Assembly: GCA_029204225.1 (NCBI GenBank)
Contig: CM055098.1
Location: forward strand, 266,501 to 326,500
DNA length: 60,000 nt
Source of the DNA: Diphasiastrum complanatum
Taxonomy: Eukaryota; Streptophyta; Lycopodiopsida; Lycopodiales; Lycopodiaceae
Reading direction: 5' to 3'
How positions within the stretch are numbered: the stretch's first letter is position 1; every line of letters starts with the position of its first letter. The translations under genes were made by a program, and so were the position numbers. Positions 43,101 through 55,502 of this stretch are shown here, one piece after another. The notes under the pieces were generated by a model. It was not told the origin of the DNA. It was given only the letters and a program-made list of their open reading frames with translations, and made no database searches.

Positions 43101-44230
43101 AGTTCCTAGAAACGCGAGATAGCGGTGCAGCAGTGGGTTTCCGAAATGTGTGGTGTCAGTTCCACATATCTGAAGGATCAACAGGGACGTTTTGAATCAA
43201 TTACGATCTGACAAACAATAGAGAATGCGTGCTTGTGGAAAATAGAAATTGAGGAGAGCAAGCAACGCAAATAGAAGTAAATAAGAACTGAAGGATGAGT
43301 TGATAAAGGCGAATTCTATGGATCAAAAGCCAAGAAAATTGACAATGGCAATGGATGCCAATGTTTGTTGAAGAATCTCTTGTCAATGTTAGCAGAAGAA
43401 TCTTCCTATGTTTGCATCGATTCTATTGTTCAGATAGCAGCATTTCTGTCTGCACAGATTTTCCACGACGCAGCCATGAGTGTCATCTACATGGGTCTCT
43501 TTGTAGTATATTGGTAGTGTGTCCCGCATGTCAATGGCACATCGACGACCTGATTTCGGTCCTTTATTGACAAAGGTAGCTCATCTTGGATATAGGATTT
43601 GTTAGGAACTCGTTCTTCTACTTTCTACATATTGTTTCAATTTTTTCATTGTTCTTACAAAGACTGCAGTATTGCTGAACTATTCTACTCAAGAAATAGG
43701 GAATTGTACTAAAACTACTCCTACTGAACTCACAGAATCAACACAACCTCTTTTAACTAAACAATTGGGAATCCTACAGAGTGTTTGCTACAATTGTCAC
43801 TCAACATTTGTAACAAAAACTCCTCAAGGAGTCGAAACTAGAAAACATCATAAATCAGTGGAATAGTAGATCGATTTCCAAGTCCTACACATCTACCTGA
43901 TGCTAATCCCAAACCAATCCTTAAGAGAAGAAAGCATCAACAAGCACATTCATACATCAATACCCAAACAAAATGCATGAAGATGGAGCATGGAAGGAAA
44001 TGCAAGTGGAATAATCTTCAGTTAAAAGAGCAACAACATTTCAGTACATTACACATGCTATGGAAGTCATGGAGGAGGCCTCTATCTATACCCACGAGTT
44101 GGTGAACCCAATTGTAACATAATTTGGATTCCACCTCTTACAACAGAGTGAACCCCAATCTATAAGGATTTGAGTTCCACCTTACTTGATAATAGAGTTA
44201 AGAAAACACAATTGAAAACACCCGACCGGA
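43101..44230. other. Stretch without a recognisable gene
   Basis: Short frames are present but none has recognisable motifs or convincing length. Confidence 0.45.
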
Positions 44231-44482
44231 TCAATCACCATAGCACAACGTCAAGTGCAACAAGAACACAGAATTGCTCTCCTCAAACTGTATATTAAAC
44301 TTCCTTGTAAGTACAAAGATAAGTTTTTTAAAAACACTCAAAGGGCTCGTAAAAGAAAGATGGCCCAATAACTCTAGAACTAAGCACACGTGGTGCCGTC
44401 GAAATAAGAACATTGTATAAGTCGATCATTGCTAATGATCAACGTCACTTCTTATTTTAGAGTATACTCTATTCATGGAACA
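44231..44482 (-). mobile_element. Probable 3' LTR end of the copia element
   Basis: On the minus strand a purine-rich CATGGAGGTA is followed by TGTTCCATGAATAG, as expected at the polypurine tract/3' LTR junction just after the RNase H stop. The far end of the LTR and its partner are not found. Confidence 0.4.
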
Positions 44483-44498
44483 TACCTCCATGATAGCA

Positions 44499-46250
44499 TT
44501 ACAAGTAAAGGCTTTTTACATGACCCGGTCTAAGCCAAGTTTCAAACTTTTCTTTCCTTAAAGCTTTTGTAAATATATCAGCAACTTGTAACAACGTAGA
44601 ACAATGTACAATACTTATATCTTCATATTGTAATTTTTCACGCACAAAGTGATATTTTACTTCAATATGTTTTGTCCTTGCGTGAAAGATTGGATTTTTA
44701 GCCAATTGTATTCCACTTTGACTGTCACAGAAAATAACAGTGGGATTTACCTGCTTCATGCCAATCTCACATAACAACTTACGTAGCCAAACAGCTTCTT
44801 GGGTAGCAGAACTCAACGCTTTATATTCGGCTTATGTGGAAGAAAGAGAAATAGTATCTTGCTTCTTGCTAGACCATGAAAAACAGCCGCTTTTCAAAAT
44901 TGAAGGTATAACATGTTGTTGACTTTCTATCATCTATACTTCCTGCCCAATCAGCGTCAACATAACCTTGCAACTTAGGTAAAATACTTTGTCTTTTGTA
45001 GATTAGACCAAGGTTTGGTGTACCTTTCACATACCTCAAAATCCTTTTTGCAGCTTTCCAATGGTCCATAGTGGGTGATGACATGAATTGGCTAATCAAA
45101 CTTACAGCATAGCAGACATCAGGACGTGTAGTCATAAGATATATTAAACTTCCAACTAGCTGACGAAATAGTGTAGCATAAACATGTGCACTATCATCAA
45201 TACGAGATAATTTCTTACCAGCTTCGCAAGGGGTGATGGAAGGTTTTCACTCTGTCATGTGAAATCTCTCCAATATCTTGCCTACATACTTGTTTTGACA
45301 TAACATGATATCATTGCTAGTTTGCCATACTTCGACACCCAAGCAATAGTGCATAAGATCTAAATCTGTCATCTCAAATGCTTGCATAAGTTGGCTTTGA
45401 TAGAACGAGTGAGGTTTTCATCATTGCCAGTGATAATGATATCATCAACGTAAAGTACAATCAAGGCAATGTTGTCAGCATTTATAAGAACATAAAGGTT
45501 TGGATCTGAATTTGTTCTTACAAATCCATGTGAAAGAAAGTAACTGTCAATGCGTCCATACCATGCGTGTGGCACTTGCTTAAGGTTATAAAGTGCTTTG
45601 TGTAGTTTACATACCTTCTGTTCTTGCCCTTTTGCCATGAAGCCCTGCGGTTGGACCATGTAAACTTCTTTCTCTAAGTCACCATTCAAAATGTAGACTT
45701 CACATCCATTTGATGGATCTTCCACCCAAAATGAGATGCTAAGGCAATGATAAGGCGTAGTGTAGTCCACTTAGCCACTGAAGCAAATGTCTCTTCATAG
45801 TCAATTCATTTGCTTTGCTCATAACCCTTCACTCGTAGGCGTGCCTTATACTTTGCTATTGTGCCATCTGCATGAGACTTTGTTCTAAACACCCATTTGT
45901 TGTCAATGGGTTTCTTTCCAAGTGGTAGATCAACCAACTCCCATGTATCATGCCTGTGGATGGATTCTATCTCTTCTTCCATTGCCCTTTGCCACTCTTT
46001 GTGACCTTTTGCCTCATCAAAGGTTGATGGCTCTCGACACTTCAAAATGTCAGTCATTAGGGCATAGTTCACATGAGAACGATCGGGAGACTTCCTTTCT
46101 CGTGTTGATCTTCTCACTTCACTTTGTGTGCTAGATCTTGTTTGATTTAGCTTTGCGTCCTTCATGATCTTTTCATACCATTTTGGTATCTTAGATTCAG
46201 GTGATACACTACGTGGAGAGTACGTATTTTAAGGAGTGTCCAAGTAATGT
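44499..46250 (-). mobile_element. Ty1/copia RT-RNase H remnant
   Basis: The linker before RT (RRSTRERKSPDRSHV), the RT start (HDTWELVDLPLGKKPIDNKW), RT palm (KLHKALYNLKQVPHAWYGRI), the intact YVDD box (VLYVDDIIITGND), then RRILRYVKGTPNLGL and RNase H (YVDADWAGSIDDRKS, QEAVWLRKLL, QVADIFTKAL) follow in order. Frame changes occur at about 45790, 45370, 45140 and 44860. Gag, protease and integrase are absent: the sequence is cut upstream where the next element begins. Confidence 0.85.
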
Positions 46251-46414
46251 CTCTTACTTCCAACCGGTTTCTCCATTATTGCTCCTAGCTTCATCCTCAG
46301 AGGTGGATGCGCTCGGCTGCTTTTGAGATGTGGAAGCAGATGCTGGCTTTGAAGAATCAGCAGCTCCATCGGTTTCCATTGTCACAGCTTCACTCTCCAT
46401 AACAGTGGTGGCTG

Positions 46415-47188
46415 TTACTTCGACTGCTGGTGCAGCATCGACTGGAACCAGAGCAGGTACAGAGATGTTTCCATTTGAAATTTCTTGAGCATGGAAAGTG
46501 CATATCTACTTTGGCTTATAAATGCATGACCTTTCCAAAAATCTATTTCAAGGTGAAGAACACCTAAGTCCTGCATCTTAAACTCACTACCAAGTGCATG
46601 CTTAGTTTCTTCAACTAGCTTCTCATTATTTTCACAAAGAATGATATCATCTACATAGATGAGAAGTATAATTACAAAGTTATCTACAAACTTATAGTAC
46701 AGAGAAGGGTCATATTCACTTAGAACAAATCCGAGTGATATGAGATAGGAGTTGAGCCTTGCACACCAAGACCTTGGTGTCTGTTTCAGTCCATATAGAC
46801 TTTTGAACAAACGACAAACTTTTGATTCATCACCTTCCTTCACAAAACCTGGAGGCTGCTCCATGTAAATCTCCTCCTCAAGGTAACCATTGAGAAATGC
46901 ATTTGACACACGAAGCTGGAACATACTCCATTTGTAAAAACATGCAAGAGATATGAATATTCGGATTGTTACCATCTTTGCAATTGGTGCAAAGGTATCT
47001 TCATAATCAAGACCTTTGATTTGTGAGTAGCCTTTGGCACAAAGTCTTGTTTTATACTGATTGATAGATCCATCATGATTATACTTAATTCTAAATACCC
47101 ACTTACATCCAATCACATGCATGTTGTTTGGTGGCTCCACAAGCTCCCATGTGTTATTTGACATCAAGGCTTCAAATTCTTGGGTCAT
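46415..47188 (-). pseudogene. Copia RT with intact catalytic box
   Basis: Reads NTWELVEPPNNMHVIGCKW, YEDTFAPIAKMVTIRI, VSNAFLNGYLEEEIYMEQPP, CRLFKSLYGLKQTPRSWCAR and IYVDDIILCEN, over 257 codons in one frame. The first catalytic Asp region is VSNAFLNG where copia usually has VKNAFLNG or VDVKTAFL, so that Asp is missing or shifted here. It breaks off after FISQSRYALSMLKKFQME, before RNase H. Confidence 0.85.
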
Positions 47189-48292
47189 TGCTTCAACCCA
47201 CTTCTCGGATTGAAGTGCTTCTTGGACATCCTTAGGCTCTTTATCTGATATGAAAAGTGCATATAGGAAGTTTCACCTTCCACTTGCCTTCCTTCAACAT
47301 CATATGTGAGCCTGCTTGGCTCAGATCTTGCTCGTGTAGATCTTCTTGGTGTGGTAACTTGAATTTGCTCCTCCTCAAGCCTCGGCATCACCTCTTCTTG
47401 AACAGCATCAAGATTGATGATTGATCTTGCATGAGACTCCTTGACCTGTGCATCATCCAAGTTAAATTTCTGATCTTCATGGAAGATCACATCTCTACTA
47501 ACAACATTTTTGTCAGTAGAGGGAAGGTATACTTTGTATGTTTTTTTAGTGGATGCATATCCTACAAAGATTCCTTTAACTGCACTAGGATCTTCCTTTT
47601 TCCTAGTTTCTAGAGGCACATGCACAAAGCATACACAGCCAAAAATCCTAAGATGATCTACCTTAGGCTTTTTTTTATACAACATCTCAAATGGTATTTT
47701 TCCTCCTATTGCAAGATTTGGAAGTCTATTACAAAGATAATTTGCACATGCAACTGTCTCTCCCCAAAATTCTTTAGGCAGAAAAGCTTCTAGCCTGATG
47801 TCTTTTGCACATTCACATGAAGTTCTATTTTTTTCTCTCAGCAACTCCATTTTGTTGCGGAGTATATGAATAATAAAACTCTCTTTGAATGCCCTCTCTC
47901 TTACAAAAGTCTTTAAACTTATTGGAGATGTATTCTCCTCCACTATACTTCTCAAAGCTTTCAACTTGAAAGGAAACTGTTTTTCTACATAAGCTTTGAA
48001 AGTAAGAGAGACATCATAGACCATGGCTTTAGAAGACAGCATATAGATCCAAGAATATCTTGTATAATCATCCACAAAGGAAACAAAGCAATTTGCTCCT
48101 CCTTTGCTCTTAGTTGAAGAAAAATGATGGTTGCTTTGTCTTGATACTTGATCTAGGAAAAGGTCTTCTGTGTGATTTTGCTAGCACACAAGCTTCACAA
48201 GGTAGAGGCTCCTTTGACAGTGTCTTTGGTAGTCCAACAACTTTTCCTTCCTTGACCATAGATTGCATGGCTTTGAAATTGGGATGTCTCAA
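47185..48292 (-). pseudogene. Copia integrase region
   Basis: The zinc-module end (CEACVLAKSHRRPFPR) is in 48110-48292. The core from MDDYTRYSWIYML runs to FVGYASTKKTYKVYLPSTDK. The expected RSDNGGEY block is scrambled by a frameshift (ALRSIVEEN), and the QNGVxERKN block appears as NKMELLREKNRT after another shift, so two catalytic positions are lost in the reading frame. The linker has RRSTRARSEPSRLTYDVEGR. Confidence 0.8.
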
Positions 48293-48329
48293 TCTCTTAT
48301 GCCATAGATCCTCCTAAAGGACCTTGGTC

Positions 48330-49578
48330 TTATAAGCAATATCTGCAATGTGCACTCTCCCTAGAATGTAGTTTGTACAACTTACCAATTCTAGATCCTC
48401 TAGCAATAACTTCATTTTCTCTTGAGATTATACACTTGTCAACATGGAACTTGACATCCAATCCACTATCAAACAACTGTCCTACACTAATGAGATTCTT
48501 AGTCAATCTAGGTACATAAAGTACATCATGTAAGCAAAAAGATTTTGATGATGATACATGCAGTGGAATACCACCTATTCCTTCAATTCTACACTCTACA
48601 TCATTAGCAGTATAGATTGATCTTTTTGCTCCTAGATAAGACATGAGATTAGTGAAAGAATTTCTAAAACTAGGCATATGGGAACTAGCCCCACTATCTA
48701 TCCACCAGACTTCTTCATTCTTAAAAGAAAAAATGAAAAAGTAGACATCATTAATGAATCTTCTCTTTCACTCTCAGCACCCTCACACTCATCCTCATTA
48801 GTAAGGTTAGCTTGCCTAGATTGGTTTTTCTTTTTGAAACAGTTTGATGCATAGTGTCCTTTCTTGCCACAGAAAAAACACTTGATCTTTGACAGCTTCT
48901 TTTTGCCACTGGATGTTGCAGCTTGTGAGGACTGATCCTCACCACCTTTCTTGGCTTTGTCCGTCTTGAAGTGTTGTTGTCCTTTGCCCTTGCCTCTTGA
49001 CTTGTCTCTAATGAAGAGTGTTTTGTCATCTCCACCATCTTTCAATGAAAGTCTGTTGATCCTCAGTATCTTGTTCTCTTGTTTGCTTTCTTCAGCAAAG
49101 AGAACACCTTGCAGTGTCTCCCAATGATGGAAGATCCTCTCTAACAGCATAAGTCTGCACCAATACCAGCTAACTCTTGATGAAGATCCTTAACTCTCAT
49201 GACATATGATGAAGCACTCTCATCTACTCTCTGATAGCTTAGATATATTTGGTTTCTAAGTGTAAGCAATCTAGACATATTTTTGATTTCATAGATTGTT
49301 TTTAGAGTATCCCAAGCTTCCTTGGCAGTGGTGCATGTACCGATCTCTCTTAACACTTCATTGGTTACATTCATTTTTATGAAATGAAGGGCAATTCTAG
49401 TTCTTTTGTGAAATGTTGTAGCTTCATTAGGTGCAGCAGGTTCTTTTTCAGCTCCACTCACAATATCCATTACATTCTGTAGAATCAATAATGATTCCAT
49501 TCTAATCTTCCACATTGCATAATTGGAATATGTTAATCTCTCACTGTGCTCCAAGACATGTGAACAAAATGAAGACAT
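48330..49578 (-). pseudogene. Copia gag and protease
   Basis: UBN2-type gag (YSNYAMWKIRMESLLILQNV, ALHFIKMNVTNEVLREIG, SSYVMRVKDLHQELAGIG) from 49578, the knuckle CFFCGKKGHYASNC near 48850, and protease WWIDSGASSHMPSF near 48690 with the catalytic DSG intact. Then VLYVPRLTKNLISVGQL. Frame changes near 49145 and 48700. The gag is closely similar to those at 19.7 and 54.6 kb, so the three belong to one lineage. Confidence 0.85.
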
Positions 49579-50181
49579 CTTCTCAATGAGAAATTCTAGT
49601 AATGATAAAAAAATGAAGTTGAAGGGTTGTTGCTTGCTATCTCAATCTAGGATCTAACACAGATGTTGATCCAATCTATGAAATCTAGCAACAGATGTGA
49701 GAACAAACTCTCAACACAGAAAATCAATCTATCTTGAATTTGGATCTTGCTTCAATCATAAAGAAGAAGCACATGCAAGTAAGAAGTCTATCTCTCCCAC
49801 GAGTTTCAAAGTACTGAGAAACTCTCTAGGAACTTACTTTCAACTCAAACACAGTAAGATGTGTGAAATGAAAATTCTAAGACCTCAAAACACTCAACTT
49901 TATCCAACTCTTCTTGATTGACAGTGAAAAATGATGAAATTGGTGAAAAAGACAAATGTGTGCTCACTTTGGCATATCCCATGAATTGAGTACTCCCTCA
50001 AACTCTCTGATTGCCTAAAACTCTTCTAAATACAGAGTTCTGTTGGAACAAATCAGGCTCATTTTGATCCACTTATGATCCACATATGGCTTGTCTCTCA
50101 GCGAGTTTGAATCCCTCTCCCACGAATTCTTGCAAGCAAAAGCACTGAAGATCTGATGTATACACCCTCACCTCTTCATGA
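49579..50181. other. Leader of the 46-50 kb copia element
   Basis: Lies between primer-binding site and gag ATG and carries no gene. Confidence 0.5.
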
Positions 50182-50194
50182 AGCTCTGATACCA

Positions 50195-50560
50195 TGTGAA
50201 GTTTTTAGCACGTGTGAACTTCACCACACACCCTGCAGGATCTTACTGAGGTGTTGTGATTGCACAAGATTGATCAAAGAGCAGTATGCTTGAAAAATCT
50301 AATGCAAAAGCACAATGGCATACATCTGATGTATGAATGCTATCTAAACAACTGCATGTCATCAAAATTGAACCTATCTAACTCAAATCCGAGCTATACT
50401 AGAAGGCTATGTGCTCAATTCACATACCTTTTATGTACAACATGAAATTTAGTAGAAATCATCATGGACATGGTCCCAAACTTGAGATAGGAAGATAATA
50501 TATTAATAATCTTCACACCAAGTGACATTTTTTCTAACAAGTATATAAGAATTCGTCGAA
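50195..50560 (-). mobile_element. Partial 5' LTR of the 46-50 kb copia element
   Basis: Begins TGTGAAGTT next to the primer-binding site and includes CACGTGTGAACTTCAC. No left partner survives and the right boundary cannot be fixed. Confidence 0.5.
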
Positions 50561-50599
50561 TTGTCTACAGCCATAACATACCCTGACCTTCCATTCCAT

Positions 50600-51190
50600 C
50601 ACCCCCACGAATTTTGCACCTGCTCAAATTTTTTGAAAACACCTTGATATACTGTTAAAATCCATTGTTTTTCAACCAAATCTTGGGTTTAGAAATCGTC
50701 AGTTTCATTGAGGCTAGATCTATCAAAGATCAGTCCTCCAACAGCTCCACGAATTCTATTTCAGAAATTTAGCTTGTTTTTTGTTTTTCACTATTTCTCT
50801 TGATTGTCAGCAAAACACTTTATCAAAAATCATAGACCGTACCATGAAATCATTCACAGTCTGAACGTTACTATACATCAAATTCTGTCCTTTACAAAAA
50901 AATCAAAAAAATTAATATTTTATCAATGAAACTCTCTATAAAAAATCGTCGGCCATACCACAAAATCGCCCACAGTCTATATGATTTCTTGGCACCCTCT
51001 ACGAATCCTATCTCGTAAAAAAATTCCAAGAAAACAGAAAAAATTAGTATTTTGACAGAGAGCACCCCCTGTCAGAATTTGCGAGTACTATAGTCTGATT
51101 TATTTCACTGTACACGATTTTCAGTATTGCCACGAGTTCTGTTACTCCCAAAAAGTCTAGTTTTTTCCAAAATTCTCCAATCTATAAGAC
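50600..51190. repeat. Degenerate tandem repeat, units about 124-142 bp
   Basis: The word CACGAATTCT-TTC or a variant recurs at about 50606, 50748, 50876, 51000 and 51131. Each is preceded by related sequence (for example ACCATGAAATCATTCACAGT and ACCACAAAATCGCCCACAGT) and followed by A-rich TTAATATTTT-like sequence. At least five units. It lies just upstream of copy B. Confidence 0.7.
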
Positions 51191-51579
51191 AACTGACTTT
51201 TGACCCTTTTTTGGCCAAGTACAATTGTGTCCTGATTATTTGTACTATTACTTTATCATGTCTCAGGATTGTGCTGAATCTTCCAACCCTGCTCCTCCAC
51301 GACTAGAACGTAGAATTCCACGTATCCATTAGGGGATATTAGATCTCAAAATGGGCCCTTTGTTAGGATGCTGTTTTTGACTTTGCACGCTTTCAACGCT
51401 TATGTGTCCCAATGAATGGTGTCCATCTGTGACGAACTATAACAGTGGTTGACGGACGGAAATTGTATTTAACTTTCCCGGCCAAATTTTCGTGATTTTC
51501 AAATATCACACTGGGTAGAACAAACGATTGTGATTGGACCACAAATCGTTATAATTTAATTTCTTATCTTGATAATTTT

Positions 51580-52908
51580 TTTCAGATTATTAGTACTCCT
51601 GCAATGGATATGGATAATTTTTGTTTCGTTCATTTTTAGGACCTTGTACATTCCCAACCATCCTCTAAGCATAAACACAGTAGAAAGTACTCTAACCTGT
51701 ATGACCATTTCAAAATATATATATATGATATCCACAAAAGAATATGTCCCCTTCTAATCAAAGGAATGGCTTTTGTGTTCTACATATCTGCTGAAATTCC
51801 AGATGATGAGTCTGTTGAATCTTCACTTGTTCCATTGATCGAAGCATCTGCACCTACTCCAGTTGATATAAATGATACAAATACTGATATAGGGGTTGAA
51901 GCTGAAGTTTCTATGACTTCAAATTATCAAAAAACTCTCCCTCGTTCTATAATCCTCTTTAATTCTCTTCCATCTGCATCTTCTGTTAATGAATTAACTC
52001 TACTCGATGTTCCTTTATATTTTATAAATAATGAATGTTATATTTCATTTAATGATATAGAAGATGTATTGAATCAGAGAGAGGATGAAATCCTCTCAAT
52101 TTTTGCCCAAAACTTATCAGAATTTTCTGACATTGTTGATTACTCATATGATGACCTTGAAAGTGAGATAGATTATGATAAAGATGGCAATTGAAAATCT
52201 GGCAATGAGGCCTTAAAGGCCATGATTGAAAAATCTAAAGCCTATGAAAAGACTTTGCCTATAGAGGAGGAATTTTTGGAATTTCAAAAAAGATATCCCC
52301 CTAGGGCTAGATAGATCCCCTCCAGAAATGTAGAGGCCATTGGAGGACATGACATCAGTAGAACAAACGTCATTGATTACGATGATTATGATCTGGTAAG
52401 TAGATAATATATTGGTATTGATATTGTTCAGTTTTCTTATTGAGTTTGCAGTGTTATGTATCATTCTAAATTTATTTTCTTTTCTCGTTTACAGGATGCT
52501 ATTGAAATAGATGCCTTTGGTATGAGACATGGAGGCGTCCGAGGTGTATCAGCCGGGAGAAAAGAAACTTTTCTCTATCTCATTATTTGAAAAACTTTTA
52601 AAATAATGACATTTGTATATATCATTCATCATATAATTCATATGCAACCACTGTCATTATGGCCATCAAATCATTATCAGTTTGTAGGAGGCCATAAGTA
52701 CGCAAGAGGAACATATAAAATAATTTTTATGAAGAGAGATTTGGCTATTAAGATATTGGGTTATACTCCTAATGAGACTACCAAAAGATCATCTACAATG
52801 GCCCTTTATTCGGGTTACATTGATATGAGCAAGAGGAAAAATCTAGAATTTTTGGATCCATATAAAAGGAGTTATTCCTTCATGACAACACCATCGTCTG
52901 AATCTTGA
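51580..52908 (+). pseudogene. Plus-strand partner gene of the two-gene element, copy B
   Basis: Aligns block by block with copy A: DLVHSQPSSKHKHSRKYSNL with DLVHFFPAFRHRLDRMFTKL, FVFYISAEIPDDES with FVLFLLVEIPDDDE, PLYFINNECYISF..REDEIL with VYYINDDVYFTI..REDEVL, FQKRYPPRAR with SRHFNPRRAS. Exon 1 ends DYDDYDL at a GT donor (52396); the 99-bp intron ends at 52494. Exon 2 opens DAIEIDAFGMRHGGV, then ICIYHS, IMAIKSLS and, after a frameshift, GGHKYARGTYKIIFMKRDLA with SES* at 52908. Stops at about 51636, 52192 and 52312, one in the second exon, and a shift before GGHK mark decay. The 5' start is not certain; an ATG at about 51258 may be the counterpart of that in copy A. Acidic protein, function unknown. 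Confidence 0.6.
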
Positions 52909-53029
52909 AGAGGATGATGATGATAATTAAATAATTTTCTGTAATAGATTTTTGATATATTACAAAGATCTCTCTTTTGTAATGAATTTGAATGTCTTTT
53001 GAAATATTGTAATACTTGGCAAGTTTTTA

Positions 53030-54203
53030 GCTTGATATCTAAATTATGCTCTTCTGTAAAACCACTGAAAAAGTTGAACTAAATATTTATTTCTTGAATT
53101 GTGTCTTCCATGATTTGTTGCTCTATGAAATGCTCCCCTTGCCTGCCAATGAGATTTTACCATGCCTTGACCAGATACTTAAGTTCCCATGTTCCTTTGC
53201 AAAATAAGTTGCATGATGAAGAAGGATGTGCTACAAACAATAGTTTTGATTAGTTACATCAGTAGAAAAAAATATAAGCCTAAATGAGAAAAGTACCAGA
53301 TAATGATATAGATTAGCACCATGTAATGACTAACGTTGTCTTTTCCCCAACAATCATGTTTAGATTTTACAAATGTGGTGCAATAATTTTGCAAAGTCCT
53401 CATATCTTCTGATGATAGGTTTTTTTTCCTAATAACACCTATGAGTTTGTCTAAATTAGTCCACACTTGTCCCTTTTCCACTCGATTACTTCCTTCCAAT
53501 GTTCGTGTGGCTTGAATAATTTCTCTCCAAATTTCGTATCTGACACTTGATTCTTTGCATGTGTGATTGGACAAAAAATCTTCTTGCTTTAGCACCTCCA
53601 ATTGATGGCTTATTAGGAACGTTTCCTTTTTTCCCTGAGAGTCTGTCACTTTTTTCAATTGTGACATTCCCTTTATGTAGTCTTGCATTTGACAGAACCA
53701 TTTCCAACCTCCTAATTGCTGCTTTAGCCACTGACTCTGGTTTATGATTCCATGCTAGTAGAATATGCAGGTAAATTAGTTTTTCAATAATACGAACCTC
53801 AGCATGCAATATGCATATTTGAACATATTTTAATGGAATTGGCATAACACTTGTCATATTCGGATCTTCAGCTTCTCGTGTTACGCCAGTGTTTGTTGAT
53901 CGTCCCAAATTCATATTGTAGCAAATCTTTATGCAATAAAGACATGGATGCTTTGATGTTGCCCCATGAGAGACATTATACATACATTTTAATGTTTTCA
54001 AATCCCCTGCAAGGTGCCATTGAATTTGAAAACTTCCATGGGGTTGGATCATTAGGATAAATTGATCCATCCACCCACAAATCTATATTCATATGATTAT
54101 TCATTCTCAATTCTCTAACTATTGCTGCAGCATTCTCTACAACTTTCACATTTTTCTTAATAATTGGAGTGCATTCCATCGGAAGAGAATGGAACATTGC
54201 CAT
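53030..54203 (-). pseudogene. Candidate transposase gene, copy B (5' truncated)
   Basis: Blocks on the minus strand: MFHSLPMECTPIIKKN at the left, then a one-base shift near 54050, WHLAGDLKTLKCMYNVSHGA and CLYC (about 53930-54000), IPLKYVQICILHAEVRIIEK, KPSIGGAKARRFF (about 53570-53610), KKNLSSEDMRTLQNYCTTFV, CWGKDNVSHYM, an 89-bp intron (53231-53319), HILLHHATYFAKEHGNLSIW, then, after a shift, GMVKSHWQARGAF and VQLFQWFY to about 53050. The likely catalytic Glu of copy A (GMEKS) is Val here (GMVKS). It converges on the plus-strand gene with about 120 bp between ends, the same layout as copy A. Upstream the gene is cut near 54300 by the copia element. Confidence 0.65.
53231..53319 (-). other. 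Conserved 89-bp intron in the candidate transposase gene, copy B
   Basis: Donor ATG|GTGCTAATC and acceptor GTTTGTAG|CACATC on the minus strand. Same position (HYM|HIL) and same length as in copy A, but with little sequence similarity between the introns. Confidence 0.75.
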
Positions 54204-54641
54204 TGTTAAAGCTACAATTATGTAAATGAATCTACCTAGAGTAAATCAATATGAAAAAAACTAGCATTCCTTACTTTTGTAATGTTTATGTCGCATTGAA
54301 AAATCGTCCCGCCTCATATTTCACTATAAGCATACAGTGATTTCAAAAGTTTTGCCTCTCCCGCTTCAGTTTTTGCATTGAGCACACCAAGATTTTTAGT
54401 CTTAAAGCTCTAGTCCCAAATTTGAGAACGAGCATGAAGAGAAGTTATGACATCAGAGGATAGATCATAGGATGATCAAGATTCCATGATTCTATGTGTT
54501 GATTTGCTTGGATAAGTGCTAGAAGAGAGTTTGTGAGATAGTTTCAAATCTTGGTGATTTCTTTTGAAAGCATTTGTTGTTGTTCAAAGGAGTGCTTTTT
54601 GCATTGAAACAAGTTGAAAGAGAAGATCAGGTCATTGCTAC
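54204..54641. other. Junction between copy B and the copia element
   Basis: The first 200 bp may be remnant transposase sequence in minus orientation (LNAKTEAGEAKLLKSLYAYS). From about 54400 it looks like a copia leader. No LTR and no primer-binding site are seen, so the copia element is 5' truncated. Confidence 0.4.
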
Positions 54642-55502
54642 ATGGCAACCTCAATTGGAGTCATTTTGGAAGCCAATGATAGGCTTACCTCAAGTAACTA
54701 TTCATTATGGAAAGTGAGGATAGAGTCACTTCTTGAGATGAATGATGTTTTGGATATTGTTGTAGGTTTGGAGGAGAGACCAGCAACACAACAAGATCAA
54801 TTGAGGTATGACAAGAGGGCCAAGAAGGCTCTACACATGATAAAGATGAATGTTACCAATGAACTTCTCAAGGAAGTTGGTAAGTGCACATCATCTTTGG
54901 AAGCTTGGAATTCATTGAAGAAGCTTTATGAATCCAAGTCTACTTCTAGAGTGTTGACTCTAAGAAGGCAAATCTTTTCTTGTTTGCAAAAGAATGAAGA
55001 AAGTCCAAGTACTTTTGTTTTGAGAATGAAAGCATTGAATGATGAGTTAGCTTGCATAGATGAAAGCATTAAGGAAGGAGAGCTTATTCAAGTGATTCTT
55101 AATGGCTTGTTGGATGCTCATGCTAACATTGTTCAAAGTATTGCTATTCAAAAGACTTTGCCAAGTTTGATAGATCTTCAAGAGATCTTGATCAATGAGG
55201 AATATAGGCTTCAAGCAATAGGTGGATCTACATCGACACTTCAAGAGGATGCTATGTTCACAAAGGGCAAATTCAAGGGCAAAACCAAAAGCAAGTGGTC
55301 TAAGGGCAAGATCAAGTGGATGCTTCTTCAAGTGGCAAAAAGAAGGATAGATCAAAGCTCAAGTGCTTCTATTGTGGCATCAAAGGACACTTTGCAAGTG
55401 AGTGCTACAAGAAGAAGAGAGATCAAGGAGACAAGCAAGGTAATCTTACTCTTGATGAGGATGGTTTGGATGTGTAAGATGCAAATGATGATGCTTTTGT
55501 GA
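54642..55502 (+). pseudogene. Copia gag
   Basis: From MATSIGVILEANDRLTSSNY, a full UBN2 gag (LWKVRIESLLEMNDVLDIVV, LRRQIFSCLQKNEESPSTFV, LIQVILNGLLDAHANIVQSI). A shift near 55310 puts the knuckle (CFYCGIKGHFASEC, about 55355-55400) in another frame, so the nominal end of the ORF is not gag. Best preserved gag in the window. Confidence 0.88.

Larger units (their letters stand above)
46260..50194 (-). mobile_element. Ty1/copia element, gag through RT, 3' truncated
   Basis: The tRNA-iMet primer-binding-site complement (AGCTCTGATACCA, 50182-50194) marks the 5' end, with an LTR beginning TGTGAAGTTTTTAGCACGTG at 50195. Gag, protease, integrase and RT follow leftward; RNase H and the 3' LTR are missing. 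The RT frame ends near 46415. The stretch 46260-46440 reads MESEAVTMETDGAADSSKPA in another frame and probably belongs to the integrase-RT linker of the neighbouring element, so the junction lies near 46450. Confidence 0.85.

Noticed and set aside
46260-46440. Separate Ser/Thr-rich host gene
   Set aside because: Composition and position fit the variable linker between copia integrase and RT at the junction of two remnants.
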